Shown piece after piece: positions 23,295 to 31,699 of a DNA stretch of 64,000 bases (position 1 is the stretch's first letter; each line of letters opens with the position of its first letter). The notes under the pieces were generated by a model. The model had not been told where the DNA came from. It worked only from the letters and a program-made list of their open reading frames with translations, and did no database searches. The stretch is taken from positions 1,550,001 through 1,614,000 of the forward strand of contig NZ_CP021108.1 of assembly GCF_002119685.1 (NCBI RefSeq). The letters run 5' to 3'. The translations under genes and the position numbers were made by a program. The stretch is from Bordetella genomosp. 8. Its GTDB lineage: Bacteria; Pseudomonadota; Gammaproteobacteria; Burkholderiales; Burkholderiaceae_B.

Positions 23295-26123
23295 TCAATC
23301 CTTGGGGTCGAAGTCCAGCGCCTTCATGGCTGGGGAGACCGCCTGGGGCTGATAGTCGTCCCACGGCGCGTTGCCGGCGTCCAGGCGGGTGTGCGCGGTG
23401 CTGATGGTCCAATGCGCGCCGCCCTTGATGTCAGGAAGCTCATCCCACGCGATCGGCACGGAAATACCGAGGCCGGGCCGGGCGCGCGCCGACCACGCCG
23501 CGACGGTGGTGGCGCCGTAGCCGTTGCGCAGATAGTCCGCGAAGATCTTGCCCACGCGGTTCTTCGGCCCGCTCTTGGCCACGAACAACTGCGGCAGGGT
23601 GCTGGCCAGGTGCCGCACGATCGCCTGCGAGAAATCCTTGACGGTGTCCCAGCCGTACTGCTTGCGCAGCGGCACTACCACATGCAGGCCCTTGCCCCCG
23701 CTGGTCTTCAGCCAGCAGTCCAGTCCCAGTTCACGCAGCAGGACCCGCACCAGTCCGGCGGCCTGTTGCAGCGTCGCCCACTTCACGCCTTCCCCCGGAT
23801 CCAGGTCGAACAACATGCGGTCGGGCTTGCCGATCGCCGTCTTGACGGCGTTCCAGGTGTGGAATTCCACCACGTTCATCTGCGCGGCCGAAACGATGGC
23901 GACGTCGCTGGGCACTTCCAGCAGCGACGGGTGGCCGGGGTCGAGCCGCTGCGGCAGCGGCTTGACGCCCGGGATGGCGGCTTCCAGGTGCTTCTGGAAG
24001 AACAGCGGTTCCTGGATGCCGCCTGGCGCGCGCACCAGCGATACCGGACGATTCTTCAGGTGTTCCAGCAGCAGCGGCGCCACCAGGCCGTAATAGCGCG
24101 CCAGGTCCAGCTTGGTCAGGCCGGTCGACGGGTCGATGATGCGATCCGGGTTGGACAGGCGACCCAGCTTGCCCTTGCCTGCGGGTGCGCCTTTCAGCGA
24201 GGCGGGCCGGGCCACGGTTTCCTGTGTCCCGGCCGGCGCTTTCGCCGCGGTTTTCGTGGCGGCCTTCTTCGCAGCCTTGGCTTTTCCGGCGCGGGAAGGC
24301 GCGCCGTCTCCGACGTCCGCCGCGGCATCCTTGCCTACCGCCTGCGCGGCCAGCGGCTTCTCCCGCGTGATGGCGCGCGCCGGCTTGTCGCCGCGCAAGC
24401 CGCGGAAAACGGAATGGCGGATGTGGCCGGACTGCGTCCATTCGCCGAACGAAACTTCGGCGACGAGTTCCGGCTTGACCCAATGCGCCTTGCGCGGCAG
24501 CTCGGGTTGCTGGGGCAGGGGCCGCTCCGGGATCTCGATCGCCTGCAGCCGCTTCGCCATTTCCTGCAGGCCGCGCGTATCGAAGCCGGTGCCGACCTTG
24601 CCGGCGTAGCGCAGCTCGCCCTTGTCGTCATGCACGGCCACCAATAGCGCGCCCAGCCCCTTGCGGCTGCCGGCGGGGTCGGTATAGCCGACGATGATGA
24701 ATTCCTGCCGCTGCGCGCACTTCAGCTTGAGCCAGGCGTCCGAGCGCCGTGAAACGTAGATGGAGTCCCTGCGCTTGGCGATGATGCCTTCCAACCCCAT
24801 CTTGCAGGCCGAGGCCACCAGTTCGCCCGGTGGGGCGTCGAAGGCGGCGCTGAAGCGCATCGGACCGTCGGAGGCGCCGCCCAGCAGTTGCTCCAGCAAG
24901 GCGCGGCGCACGGTGACGGGTTCTTCGCGCAGGTCGCGACCCGCGACGAAAGGCAGGTCGAATGCGTAGTAGACGATGTCGCCGGTGCGATCGCTGTCGA
25001 AGGCATTCTGCAAGGCCTGGAAGCTGGGGGCGCCATGGTCGGCCAGCACGACGATTTCGCCATCGATCCAGGTGTCCTGTACCTTCAGCGCGGACAGTGC
25101 CTTGACCAGGTGCGGCATCTTCGCGCTCCAGTCGTGGCCGTTGCGGGTGTAGAGCCGCGCGCCGCCTTCGTCCAGCCGCGCGACGATGCGGTAGCCATCG
25201 AACTTGACTTCGTAGATCCAGTCGGCGGGATTGGGCGGCACGCCGTCCACCAGCGTGGCAAGCTGCGGCTTGAGGGTGGCGGGCAGGGCGCGCGCCACGC
25301 CGGGCAGGCGATGCTGGGCCGCGTCCGTTGTCGCTGCGTCCGCGCCATCGGCGGCGGCGCCGGTTTTGGCGGCACGCTTCCGCGGCGCGGTCTTCGCGGT
25401 GGCGGTCTTCGCGGTGGCCTTCCTGGCGGTGGCTTTCTCGGTGGTGGCTTGCTTGGCGGCGGCTTTCTTGGCAGTGGTTTTCTTGGCAGCGGTTTTCTTG
25501 GCGGTGGCTTGGTCCGTGGCGGCTTCGTTCGCGGCGGGGCGCGCGGCGCGCGCCAGCGCCTTCTTGCGCTGCGCGCGCAGCGGCACGACGCTGTCGGGCA
25601 TTTCATCCACCACGCTGAATTCCGCGTCGGCGCGCGCGAATTCGTCGCGGTCCTTGATCAACAGCCACGGCGGCTGGCGTTCGTTCTCCTTGCCGTGCAG
25701 GCGCACCAGCGCCCAACGCCCCTGCATCTTGGCACCCATCAGGTCGAATTTCAGGTGGCCTTCCCGATAACCCTTGCGCGGATCGCCCACCGGCTGCCAG
25801 GTTCCTTCATCCCAGATGATGACCTTGCCCGCGCCATACTGTCCCTTGGGGATCTCGCCTTCGAACTGGTTGTAGGCGATGGGATGGTCTTCCACCTGGA
25901 CCGCCATGCGCTTGATCGACGGATCGTAGCTGGGGCCCTTGGGCACGGCCCAACTCTTCATGGCGCCGTCCAGCTCCAGGCGGAAATCGTAGTGCAGGCG
26001 CGTGGCCCAATGCTTCTGGATGACGAAGGCGCGCGCCGTGGCGTTCGGCTTGCCGCCGCCCGCCGGTTCGGACGTGACGTCGAAGTTCCGCTTCTGGCGG
26101 TACTTGGCAAGGCTGTCCACCAT
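23295..26123 (-). CDS. ligD: DNA ligase D (non-homologous end joining)
   Basis: A 942-residue three-domain enzyme. Residues 1-170 are the phosphoesterase domain (HWATRLHYDFRLELDG with H38, H44, D46, and H80). Residues about 285-590 are the ATP-dependent ligase with K307 in YEVKFDGYR. The C-terminal part (about 670-940) is the primase-like polymerase (LFDLDPGE and SGGKGLHVV). The domains are joined by long Ala/Lys/Thr-rich linkers: about 205-260 with repeated TAKK, and a second near 610-650 (KAAKKAATKTAAKA). It repairs double-strand breaks with Ku, encoded two bases upstream. Domain order PE-LIG-POL matches Pseudomonas-type LigD. Confidence 0.97.
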   Translation of the reverse strand: MVDSLAKYRQKRNFDVTSEPAGGGKPNATARAFVIQKHWATRLHYDFRLELDGAMKSWAVPKGPSYDPSIKRMAVQVEDHPIAYNQFEGEIPKGQYGAGKVIIWDEGTWQPVGDPRKGYREGHLKFDLMGAKMQGRWALVRLHGKENERQPPWLLIKDRDEFARADAEFSVVDEMPDSVVPLRAQRKKALARAARPAANEAATDQATAKKTAAKKTTAKKAAAKQATTEKATARKATAKTATAKTAPRKRAAKTGAAADGADAATTDAAQHRLPGVARALPATLKPQLATLVDGVPPNPADWIYEVKFDGYRIVARLDEGGARLYTRNGHDWSAKMPHLVKALSALKVQDTWIDGEIVVLADHGAPSFQALQNAFDSDRTGDIVYYAFDLPFVAGRDLREEPVTVRRALLEQLLGGASDGPMRFSAAFDAPPGELVASACKMGLEGIIAKRRDSIYVSRRSDAWLKLKCAQRQEFIIVGYTDPAGSRKGLGALLVAVHDDKGELRYAGKVGTGFDTRGLQEMAKRLQAIEIPERPLPQQPELPRKAHWVKPELVAEVSFGEWTQSGHIRHSVFRGLRGDKPARAITREKPLAAQAVGKDAAADVGDGAPSRAGKAKAAKKAATKTAAKAPAGTQETVARPASLKGAPAGKGKLGRLSNPDRIIDPSTGLTKLDLARYYGLVAPLLLEHLKNRPVSLVRAPGGIQEPLFFQKHLEAAIPGVKPLPQRLDPGHPSLLEVPSDVAIVSAAQMNVVEFHTWNAVKTAIGKPDRMLFDLDPGEGVKWATLQQAAGLVRVLLRELGLDCWLKTSGGKGLHVVVPLRKQYGWDTVKDFSQAIVRHLASTLPQLFVAKSGPKNRVGKIFADYLRNGYGATTVAAWSARARPGLGISVPIAWDELPDIKGGAHWTISTAHTRLDAGNAPWDDYQPQAVSPAMKALDFDPKD

Positions 26124-26125
26124 GG

Positions 26126-27058
26126 TCAGGCCGCCTTGCGCGTACGTCCGCCGGATTTCGATGCCGACTTGGCCGTCTTCGATGCGCTCTTGGCGGCGGT
26201 CTTCTTCGCTGCCTTCCTGGCGGGCGTCTTGGCCGGCGCGTCGGCCTTGGGCGCGGACCGGCCTTTCAGGCTGCGTTGCAGCAGTTCGGTCAGGTCGATC
26301 ACGTTATCGCCGCCGACACTGGGCGCTTCTTCCTGCGGCTCGATCACGGTTTCGGTCTTGCCGGCCTGCACCTTCTGTTCGACCAAGGCCATGATGGCGT
26401 GGCGGAACTCGTCCTGGAAGTCGTCCGGATTCCAATCGCCGGACATGTCGTCGACCAGCATCTTGGCCATCTTCTGTTCCTGCGGGCTGGCGGCCATCGC
26501 CTTGGCGCCGACGGTGGGCAGGTCGAGATCTTCCATGGACTTGATCTCGTCGCCCCAGCGCATGAGGTTCAGGATCATCGCATCGCCCGACGGCACCAGC
26601 GCTGCCAGGTGCTGCTTGGTCTGGATCACCACCTTGGCGATACCGATCTTGCCGGTCTTGGCCAATGTGTCGCGCAGCAGCGCGTAGACCTTGTGCCCCT
26701 TGTTGATGGGGGCGATGTAGTAGGGCCGCTCCAGGTAGACGAAGGAAAGCTGGTCCGCCGGCACGAAGCGCTGGATTTCGATGGTCTGCGTGGTGCGCGG
26801 GTAGGCTTCGGCGATCTCTTCCGGCGAAATGATGACGTACTTGCCGTCTTCGTATTCGACGCCCTTGACGATGTTGTCGCGGTCGATTTCGCGGCCGGTG
26901 CGCTTGTTGATGCGCTTGTAGCCCACCGGGTCCATGCTGCGCTTGTCCAGCCAGTCGAAGTCGACGCCCGACTCGACGGCGGCGGTATGCAGGCCCACCG
27001 GGATGTTCACCAGCCCGAATGAAATGGCGCCTTTCCAGATCGTTCTTGACGAGGCCAT
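26126..27058 (-). CDS. ku: Ku protein, DNA end-binding
   Basis: A 310-residue bacterial Ku homologue: WKGAISFGLVNIPVGLHTA at the N-terminus, then the core beta-barrel (YYIAPINKGHKVYALLRDTL). After about residue 265 it has a basic tail rich in Lys and Ala (ARKAAKKTAAKSASKTAKSA) that helps DNA binding and LigD contact in other species. AAGGAA precedes the ATG. It is the first gene of the ku-ligD operon, with a two-base gap. The tail composition resembles the LigD linkers, consistent with a shared histone-like DNA-binding role. Confidence 0.97.
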   Translation of the reverse strand: MASSRTIWKGAISFGLVNIPVGLHTAAVESGVDFDWLDKRSMDPVGYKRINKRTGREIDRDNIVKGVEYEDGKYVIISPEEIAEAYPRTTQTIEIQRFVPADQLSFVYLERPYYIAPINKGHKVYALLRDTLAKTGKIGIAKVVIQTKQHLAALVPSGDAMILNLMRWGDEIKSMEDLDLPTVGAKAMAASPQEQKMAKMLVDDMSGDWNPDDFQDEFRHAIMALVEQKVQAGKTETVIEPQEEAPSVGGDNVIDLTELLQRSLKGRSAPKADAPAKTPARKAAKKTAAKSASKTAKSASKSGGRTRKAA

Positions 27059-27164
27059 GGCAGTTCCTTTTTCGGCGAGCGCGCGTACCCGCCGCGCGCT
27101 GTTTTTTGGCGCGTAGCAACTGTCATGCCAGGAACTCGGACGGCTTCCCGGGAGGCGCGGCGTT

Positions 27165-28106
27165 TCAGAACGCCACGGCGTGGCTGCCTTTCAGGCCCAG
27201 CATGGCGCGCGCCTCGTCGGGACTGGCGATCTCCAGGGACAGCGCTTCCAGGATGCCGCGGATCTTCAGGACCTGCTCCGCGCAGGATGTGGCCAACTGG
27301 CCCTTGGACAGGTAAAGGCTGTCCTCCAGGCCCACGCGCACATTGCCGCCGAGGATGGCGCCCATGGTGACCAGGGGCATCTGGTGCCGGCCTGCGCCGA
27401 GCACCGAAAACCGATAGCCGTCGCGCCCGAACAGGCGGTCCGCGGTGGTGCGCATGGTGGCGACGTTTTCCGGATCCGGACCCAGGCCGCCCAGGATGCC
27501 GAAGATGGCCTGGATGAACAGCGGCCCCCGCACCAGGCCCTCGTCGACGAAGTGCGCCAGGTTGTACAGATGGCCCATGTCGTAGCACTCGAACTCGAAG
27601 CGGGTGCCGCAGTCGTCTCCCAGCACCTTCAGGATGTGCCGGATATCGCGGAAGGTGTTGCGGAAGATCAGGTCCTCCATGCCTTCGATATAGGGTTTTT
27701 CCCAGTCGTGGCGCCACGCCGCGATGCGCCGCGCGGCTGGATGGATGGAAAAGTTCATCGATCCCATGTTCAGGGAGCACATCTCAGGCTTGGCGCGCAA
27801 GGGATAGGCCAGGCGCTCTTCCAGCGTCATGCGCGTGCTGCCGCCGGTGGTGATGTTGATCACCGCGTCGGTGGCGTCGCGGATGCGGGGCACGAACGCG
27901 TCGAACACCGCCGGATCGGATGTGGGCCGGCCGTCGCGCGGATCGCGCGCATGCAGGTGCAGGATCGCCGCGCCGGCTTCCGCCGCTTCGATGGCCTGCG
28001 CGGCGATCTGGTCGGGCGTCAGGGGCAGGTGCGGCGACATTGTCGGCGTGTGCACGGAGCCGGTAACCGCGCAGGAGATGATGACCTTGTCTTGGCGGGT
28101 TTTCAT
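27165..28106 (-). CDS. BKACE family (DUF849) beta-keto acid cleavage enzyme
   Basis: A 313-residue TIM-barrel protein of the 3-keto-5-aminohexanoate cleavage enzyme family. ILHLHARDP holds the zinc-binding H50 and H52, and FECYDMGHLYNL provides a conserved glutamate and histidine region. BKACE enzymes condense a beta-keto acid with acetyl-CoA to give acetoacetate and a new CoA ester. It lies 91 bases after livF, last in a leftward operon starting with a short-chain dehydrogenase; that enzyme could make the beta-keto acid from a hydroxy acid taken up by the LIV system. The exact substrate (3-dehydrocarnitine, ketoglutarate-like or other) is unknown. SD is poor. Confidence 0.9.
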   Translation of the reverse strand: MKTRQDKVIISCAVTGSVHTPTMSPHLPLTPDQIAAQAIEAAEAGAAILHLHARDPRDGRPTSDPAVFDAFVPRIRDATDAVINITTGGSTRMTLEERLAYPLRAKPEMCSLNMGSMNFSIHPAARRIAAWRHDWEKPYIEGMEDLIFRNTFRDIRHILKVLGDDCGTRFEFECYDMGHLYNLAHFVDEGLVRGPLFIQAIFGILGGLGPDPENVATMRTTADRLFGRDGYRFSVLGAGRHQMPLVTMGAILGGNVRVGLEDSLYLSKGQLATSCAEQVLKIRGILEALSLEIASPDEARAMLGLKGSHAVAF

Positions 28107-28197
28107 GGGAAGGATCTTCGATGTGGGTGGGCGTTATGTGCGATGGGTGGATGTATGGGTGCGTTCATGGGTTGAACCCAGGCGCCGGCGCGGCGGG

Positions 28198-28920
28198 CTA
28201 CACCGCCAGCCATTGCGAGACGATTTCGTCGTTAGCGCTCAGCGCGTCTGGCGTGCCTTCGAATACCACGCGGCCGTGTCCCATCACGCAGACGCGCGTG
28301 GACACCTTCAGCGCGATGGTCAGCTTCTGTTCGACCAGCAGCACCGACACGCCCTTGCGATGCATGTCGCGTATACATTCGCCCACTTGCGCGACGATCT
28401 TCGGCGCAAGGCCTTCCGTGGGCTCGTCGATCAGGATGACCAGCGGGTTGCCCAGCAGCGACCGGCAGATGGTCAGCATCTGCTGCTCGCCGCCCGACAT
28501 GCTGCCCGCCTTGGCGTTGCGCCGTTCCTTCAACCGCGGGAAATAGTCGAACATCTGTTCGACCGTCCAGCGATGGGCCCCGGCCGCCGGCGGCTGCTCG
28601 CCCATGCGCAGGTTTTCGTCCACCGTCAGGTTGGCGAAGACCTCGCGTTCTTCCGGCACGTAGGCGATGCCGGCCCGGCAGATGGCATACGGGCGCGCGC
28701 CCGCCAGTTCGCGTCCGCGCAGGCGGACATGGCCGGAGGTCGGCGCCACGAGGCCCATGATGGTTTTCATGGTGGTCGAACGCCCGGAACCGTTGCGGCC
28801 CACCAGGCTGACCACTTCGTCCTGTCCGACCCGCAGGTCGACGCCTTGCAGGACATGGCTTTTGCCGTAGTGCGCGTGCAGGTCGCGCACGTCCAGCAGT
28901 GGCGTGGCGGTGTCGTTCAT
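28198..28920 (-). CDS. Branched-chain-amino-acid-type ABC ATPase (LivF-like)
   Basis: A 240-residue ATPase with Walker A VGRNGSGRSTTMKTI (Arg in place of the usual Lys in GSGRST), signature GSMSGGEQQMLTICRSL, Walker B LVILIDEPTEGLAPK and a typical LivF C-terminus. The GRST substitution in Walker A changes the phosphate-binding lysine to arginine, while the LivG partner keeps GAGKST. This may weaken or remove ATPase activity at one site. The start overlaps the LivG stop (ATGA). It serves the importer of the BKACE operon. Confidence 0.92.
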   Translation of the reverse strand: MNDTATPLLDVRDLHAHYGKSHVLQGVDLRVGQDEVVSLVGRNGSGRSTTMKTIMGLVAPTSGHVRLRGRELAGARPYAICRAGIAYVPEEREVFANLTVDENLRMGEQPPAAGAHRWTVEQMFDYFPRLKERRNAKAGSMSGGEQQMLTICRSLLGNPLVILIDEPTEGLAPKIVAQVGECIRDMHRKGVSVLLVEQKLTIALKVSTRVCVMGHGRVVFEGTPDALSANDEIVSQWLAV

Positions 28921-29672
28921 GCGATGGCCTCGTCGCCCAGGTAAGCTTCGCGCACGGCGGCGTGCGCCCGGATTTCGTCAGGTGTGCCGGTGGCGATGAT
29001 CTGGCCGTACACCAGCACGCTGATGCGGTCGCTCAGCGAAAACACCACGTCCATGTCGTGTTCGACGATCACCAGCGTGCGGCCGGCGGCGGCTACGCGG
29101 ATCAACTGCGCGGTGTAGGCGGTCTCTTCGTTGGACATGCCGGCCATCGGTTCATCCAGCAGGATCAGGCGCGGATCGGACGCCAGCGTCATGGCGATTT
29201 CCAGCGAACGTTGTTCGGAATAGGCCATCTCGCCAGCCAAGGTATAGGCGCGCGGCGTCAGGCGCACCAGTTCCAGCAGGCGCTCGGTTTCCTGGCGGAC
29301 GCGGCGGTCGCGGTCGATGAAGCGCCAGAAGGCGTATTGCGTGCCGTGGGCGCGCATCACCGCCAGCCGCACGTTCTCGAAGGTGCTCAGCCTGGGAAAG
29401 ATGTTGGTGATCTGGAATGATCGCGACAGGCCTCGCCGGTTGATGGCCTGCGGCGTCTGGCCGCCGATCTCGCGGCCCTGGAACAGGATGCTGCCGGATG
29501 TGGGCGCAAGCTGCCCGGATACCAGATGGAATAACGTCGATTTGCCGGCGCCGTTCGGACCGATCAGCGCGTGCCGTTCGCCCGGTTCGATGTCCAGGTC
29601 CACGCCGCGGATGATTTCCGTGACGCCGAAGGATTTGCGCAGGTCGCGGATGCGAAGTATAGGATCGCTCAT
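28917..29672 (-). CDS. Branched-chain-amino-acid-type ABC ATPase (LivG-like)
   Basis: A 251-residue ATPase: Walker A IGPNGAGKSTLFHLVSG, signature-like EMAYSEQRSLEIAMTL (the serine-glycine-glycine core is degenerate, YSEQ), Walker B LILLDEPMAGMSNEE and H-loop IVEHDMDVVFSL, all usual for LivG. ATG 29672 overlaps the permease stop (ATGA) and the end overlaps livF, so translation is coupled across three genes. A longer in-frame extension runs antisense-free through livM but is a shadow. Substrate set by the binding protein at 31700-32947. Confidence 0.93.
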   Translation of the reverse strand: MSDPILRIRDLRKSFGVTEIIRGVDLDIEPGERHALIGPNGAGKSTLFHLVSGQLAPTSGSILFQGREIGGQTPQAINRRGLSRSFQITNIFPRLSTFENVRLAVMRAHGTQYAFWRFIDRDRRVRQETERLLELVRLTPRAYTLAGEMAYSEQRSLEIAMTLASDPRLILLDEPMAGMSNEETAYTAQLIRVAAAGRTLVIVEHDMDVVFSLSDRISVLVYGQIIATGTPDEIRAHAAVREAYLGDEAIA

Positions 29673-30718
29673 GCCAGCTCCTTGCGGCCCTGCCCGCGCG
29701 CTGCGGCGGACTCGGCTGGAATGGCCGGAGTGGGCGGGGTGGGTGGGGTCGCGGAGGTGGCCGCCTGCGTTGGCGGTGCCTCCGGTGCCGGCCGCGCACG
29801 CCGGACGAACAGCCCGGCGAGGCCGCGTGGCAGGAACATCATCACGATGACGAAAAGAATGCCCTGGTAGAGCAGCCAGGAACGGGTCAGGTCCGACACC
29901 GCGTAGCCGAAGAAGGTCATCAGCGAGGCGCCGAACGCGGGCCCCAGGAACACGCCGACGCCGCCGATATAGGTATTGAGAACGGCCGCCGCCGACAAGG
30001 CGGGATCGAACACCACGTAGTTGGCGGACTCGTTGGACAGCACCTGCAGGCCGCCCGCCATGCCGGCGAACATCGCCGATATGGCGAATACCAGGGTGCG
30101 CAGCCCGTGCACGTTGTAGCCCAGGAATTTCAGCCGATGGTTGTTTTCCCGCAGGCCCAACGTCAGGCGCCCCAGCGGCGTGCGTGTGTACAGGTACAGC
30201 AGCAGCATGGCCAGCAGCACCCACGCCAGGGTCAGGTAGTACACCTGCGTGGTCGAGCCGAAGTCCAGGCCCCAGGCGGGCATGCGCATCGTCGAAATGC
30301 CGGCTTCGCCGCCGAACGTCCCCTTCAGGTGCGGCGCCAGGGAATGCACCAGCTCGGCGATGGCCAGCGTGATCATGGCGAAGTAGGTGCCGCTGCGCTG
30401 GGTGGCGAACCAGCCGGCGATGCCGCCGAACACCAGCCCGCCGAAGGCGCCGGCCAGCGGCATCAGGGGCGTGGGCAGCAGGCCGTTGCCACCCAGTGCG
30501 TTCATCGCATGCACGGTGGCGAAGGCGCCGACGCCGAAGTAAGCCGCGTGGCCGAAGGACAGCATGCCCGCCTGCCCGCACAGCAGGTTGTAGGCGGTGG
30601 CGAACAGCGCGGCTATCAGCATCTGGATGGCGGCATTCAGCAGCCCCTGCGAAAGCAGGTAAGGCAGCGCGGCCAGCACGGCCGTGCCCGCCAGGCAGGC
30701 CAGGACGGTTTTCTTCAT
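29669..30718 (-). CDS. Branched-chain-amino-acid-type ABC permease (LivM-like)
   Basis: A 349-residue membrane protein with about nine hydrophobic segments and the LivM family stretch YNLLCGQAGMLSFGHAAYFG (about 44-63). The C-terminal 30 residues are Pro/Ala/Thr-rich (RPAPEAPPTQAAT...), an unusual cytoplasmic tail for this family. AAGGAA eight bases before ATG 30718. Encoded 21 bases after livH and overlapping livG. Confidence 0.93.
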   Translation of the reverse strand: MKKTVLACLAGTAVLAALPYLLSQGLLNAAIQMLIAALFATAYNLLCGQAGMLSFGHAAYFGVGAFATVHAMNALGGNGLLPTPLMPLAGAFGGLVFGGIAGWFATQRSGTYFAMITLAIAELVHSLAPHLKGTFGGEAGISTMRMPAWGLDFGSTTQVYYLTLAWVLLAMLLLYLYTRTPLGRLTLGLRENNHRLKFLGYNVHGLRTLVFAISAMFAGMAGGLQVLSNESANYVVFDPALSAAAVLNTYIGGVGVFLGPAFGASLMTFFGYAVSDLTRSWLLYQGILFVIVMMFLPRGLAGLFVRRARPAPEAPPTQAATSATPPTPPTPAIPAESAAARGQGRKELA

Positions 30719-30739
30719 CGCGTCATTCCTTGTCGCCCG

Positions 30740-31681
30740 TCATTCTTTATCCCCCATCAGCCCGCCGGGCCGCACCAGCAGGATCAGCAGCATCAGCGCG
30801 AAGGGCAGGGTCGCCGCCAGGCTGGACAGGCTCAGTGTCATCAGGCCGCCTACGCCGCGTGCCCAGTCGCCCAGGCCCACCAGCCCCAGCAGGTCGGCCA
30901 GGCTGCCATCCACCGCCACGGCCAGCGAGGTGATGACGCCGATCAGCAAGGACGCCAGCATCGCCCCGACCAGGGACCCCAGGCCGCCCACGACGACCAC
31001 CACGAAGACCATCACGCCCAGTTCCAGCGCCATGTTCGGATTGGTGGTGTAGAAGGCGCCGGCCACCGCGCCGGCCAGGCCTGCCAGCGCCGCGCCCGCG
31101 CCGAACACGCCCATGAAGACCAGCGGAACGTTGTGTCCCAGGGCCTCCGCCATGCGCGGCTTGTGGATGGCCGAACGCACCACGATGCCCACCCGCGTGC
31201 GCGTCAGCACCAGGTAGATGGCGGCGAACATCGCCAGCGCGATGCCGCCCATCAATATCCGGTACGCCGGATATTGCGTGCCGCCGATACTGAAGGCGGA
31301 AAAGTCCAGCGAAGGCGGAACCCGATAGTCCACCGGGAAGTTGCCGTAGATCAGCTTGATCACCTCGGCGATGATGAAGGACAGGCCGAAGGTCAGCAGA
31401 AGCTCATGCGCGTGGCCGTGATGATGGACGCGACGCAGGAACCAGCGCTCGACCACCACGCCCACCAGCCCGACCAGCAGCGGCGAAACGATCACTGCCG
31501 GCCAGAAGCCGATCGCGCCCTGCAGGGTATAGGCGAAGTAGGCCCCCAGCATGTAGAAGGACGCATGGGCGAAGTTCAGCACGCCCATCATGCCGAAGAT
31601 CAGCGTCAGCCCGGCCGACACCATGAACAGCAGCAATCCGTAAATGATGCCGTTCAGAAGGGAAAAGACGATCTGCTCCAT
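30740..31681 (-). CDS. Branched-chain-amino-acid-type ABC permease (LivH-like)
   Basis: A 313-residue membrane protein with eight or so hydrophobic segments. Its N-terminal NGIIYGLLLFMVSAGLTLIF and GVLNFAHASFYMLGAY are the hallmark of LivH. It pairs with the LivM-like protein to form the channel. It starts 18 bases after the binding-protein stop. A weak SD suggests it depends on upstream translation. Confidence 0.93.
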   Translation of the reverse strand: MEQIVFSLLNGIIYGLLLFMVSAGLTLIFGMMGVLNFAHASFYMLGAYFAYTLQGAIGFWPAVIVSPLLVGLVGVVVERWFLRRVHHHGHAHELLLTFGLSFIIAEVIKLIYGNFPVDYRVPPSLDFSAFSIGGTQYPAYRILMGGIALAMFAAIYLVLTRTRVGIVVRSAIHKPRMAEALGHNVPLVFMGVFGAGAALAGLAGAVAGAFYTTNPNMALELGVMVFVVVVVGGLGSLVGAMLASLLIGVITSLAVAVDGSLADLLGLVGLGDWARGVGGLMTLSLSSLAATLPFALMLLILLVRPGGLMGDKE

Positions 31682-31699
31682 GGGATGGACGCGCCGCGG

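Noticed and set aside
25400..25540. Apparent tandem repeat of GGCGGTGGCTTTCTTGG-type units
   Set aside because: It is the coding sequence of the Ala/Lys linker of LigD, not an independent repeat element.
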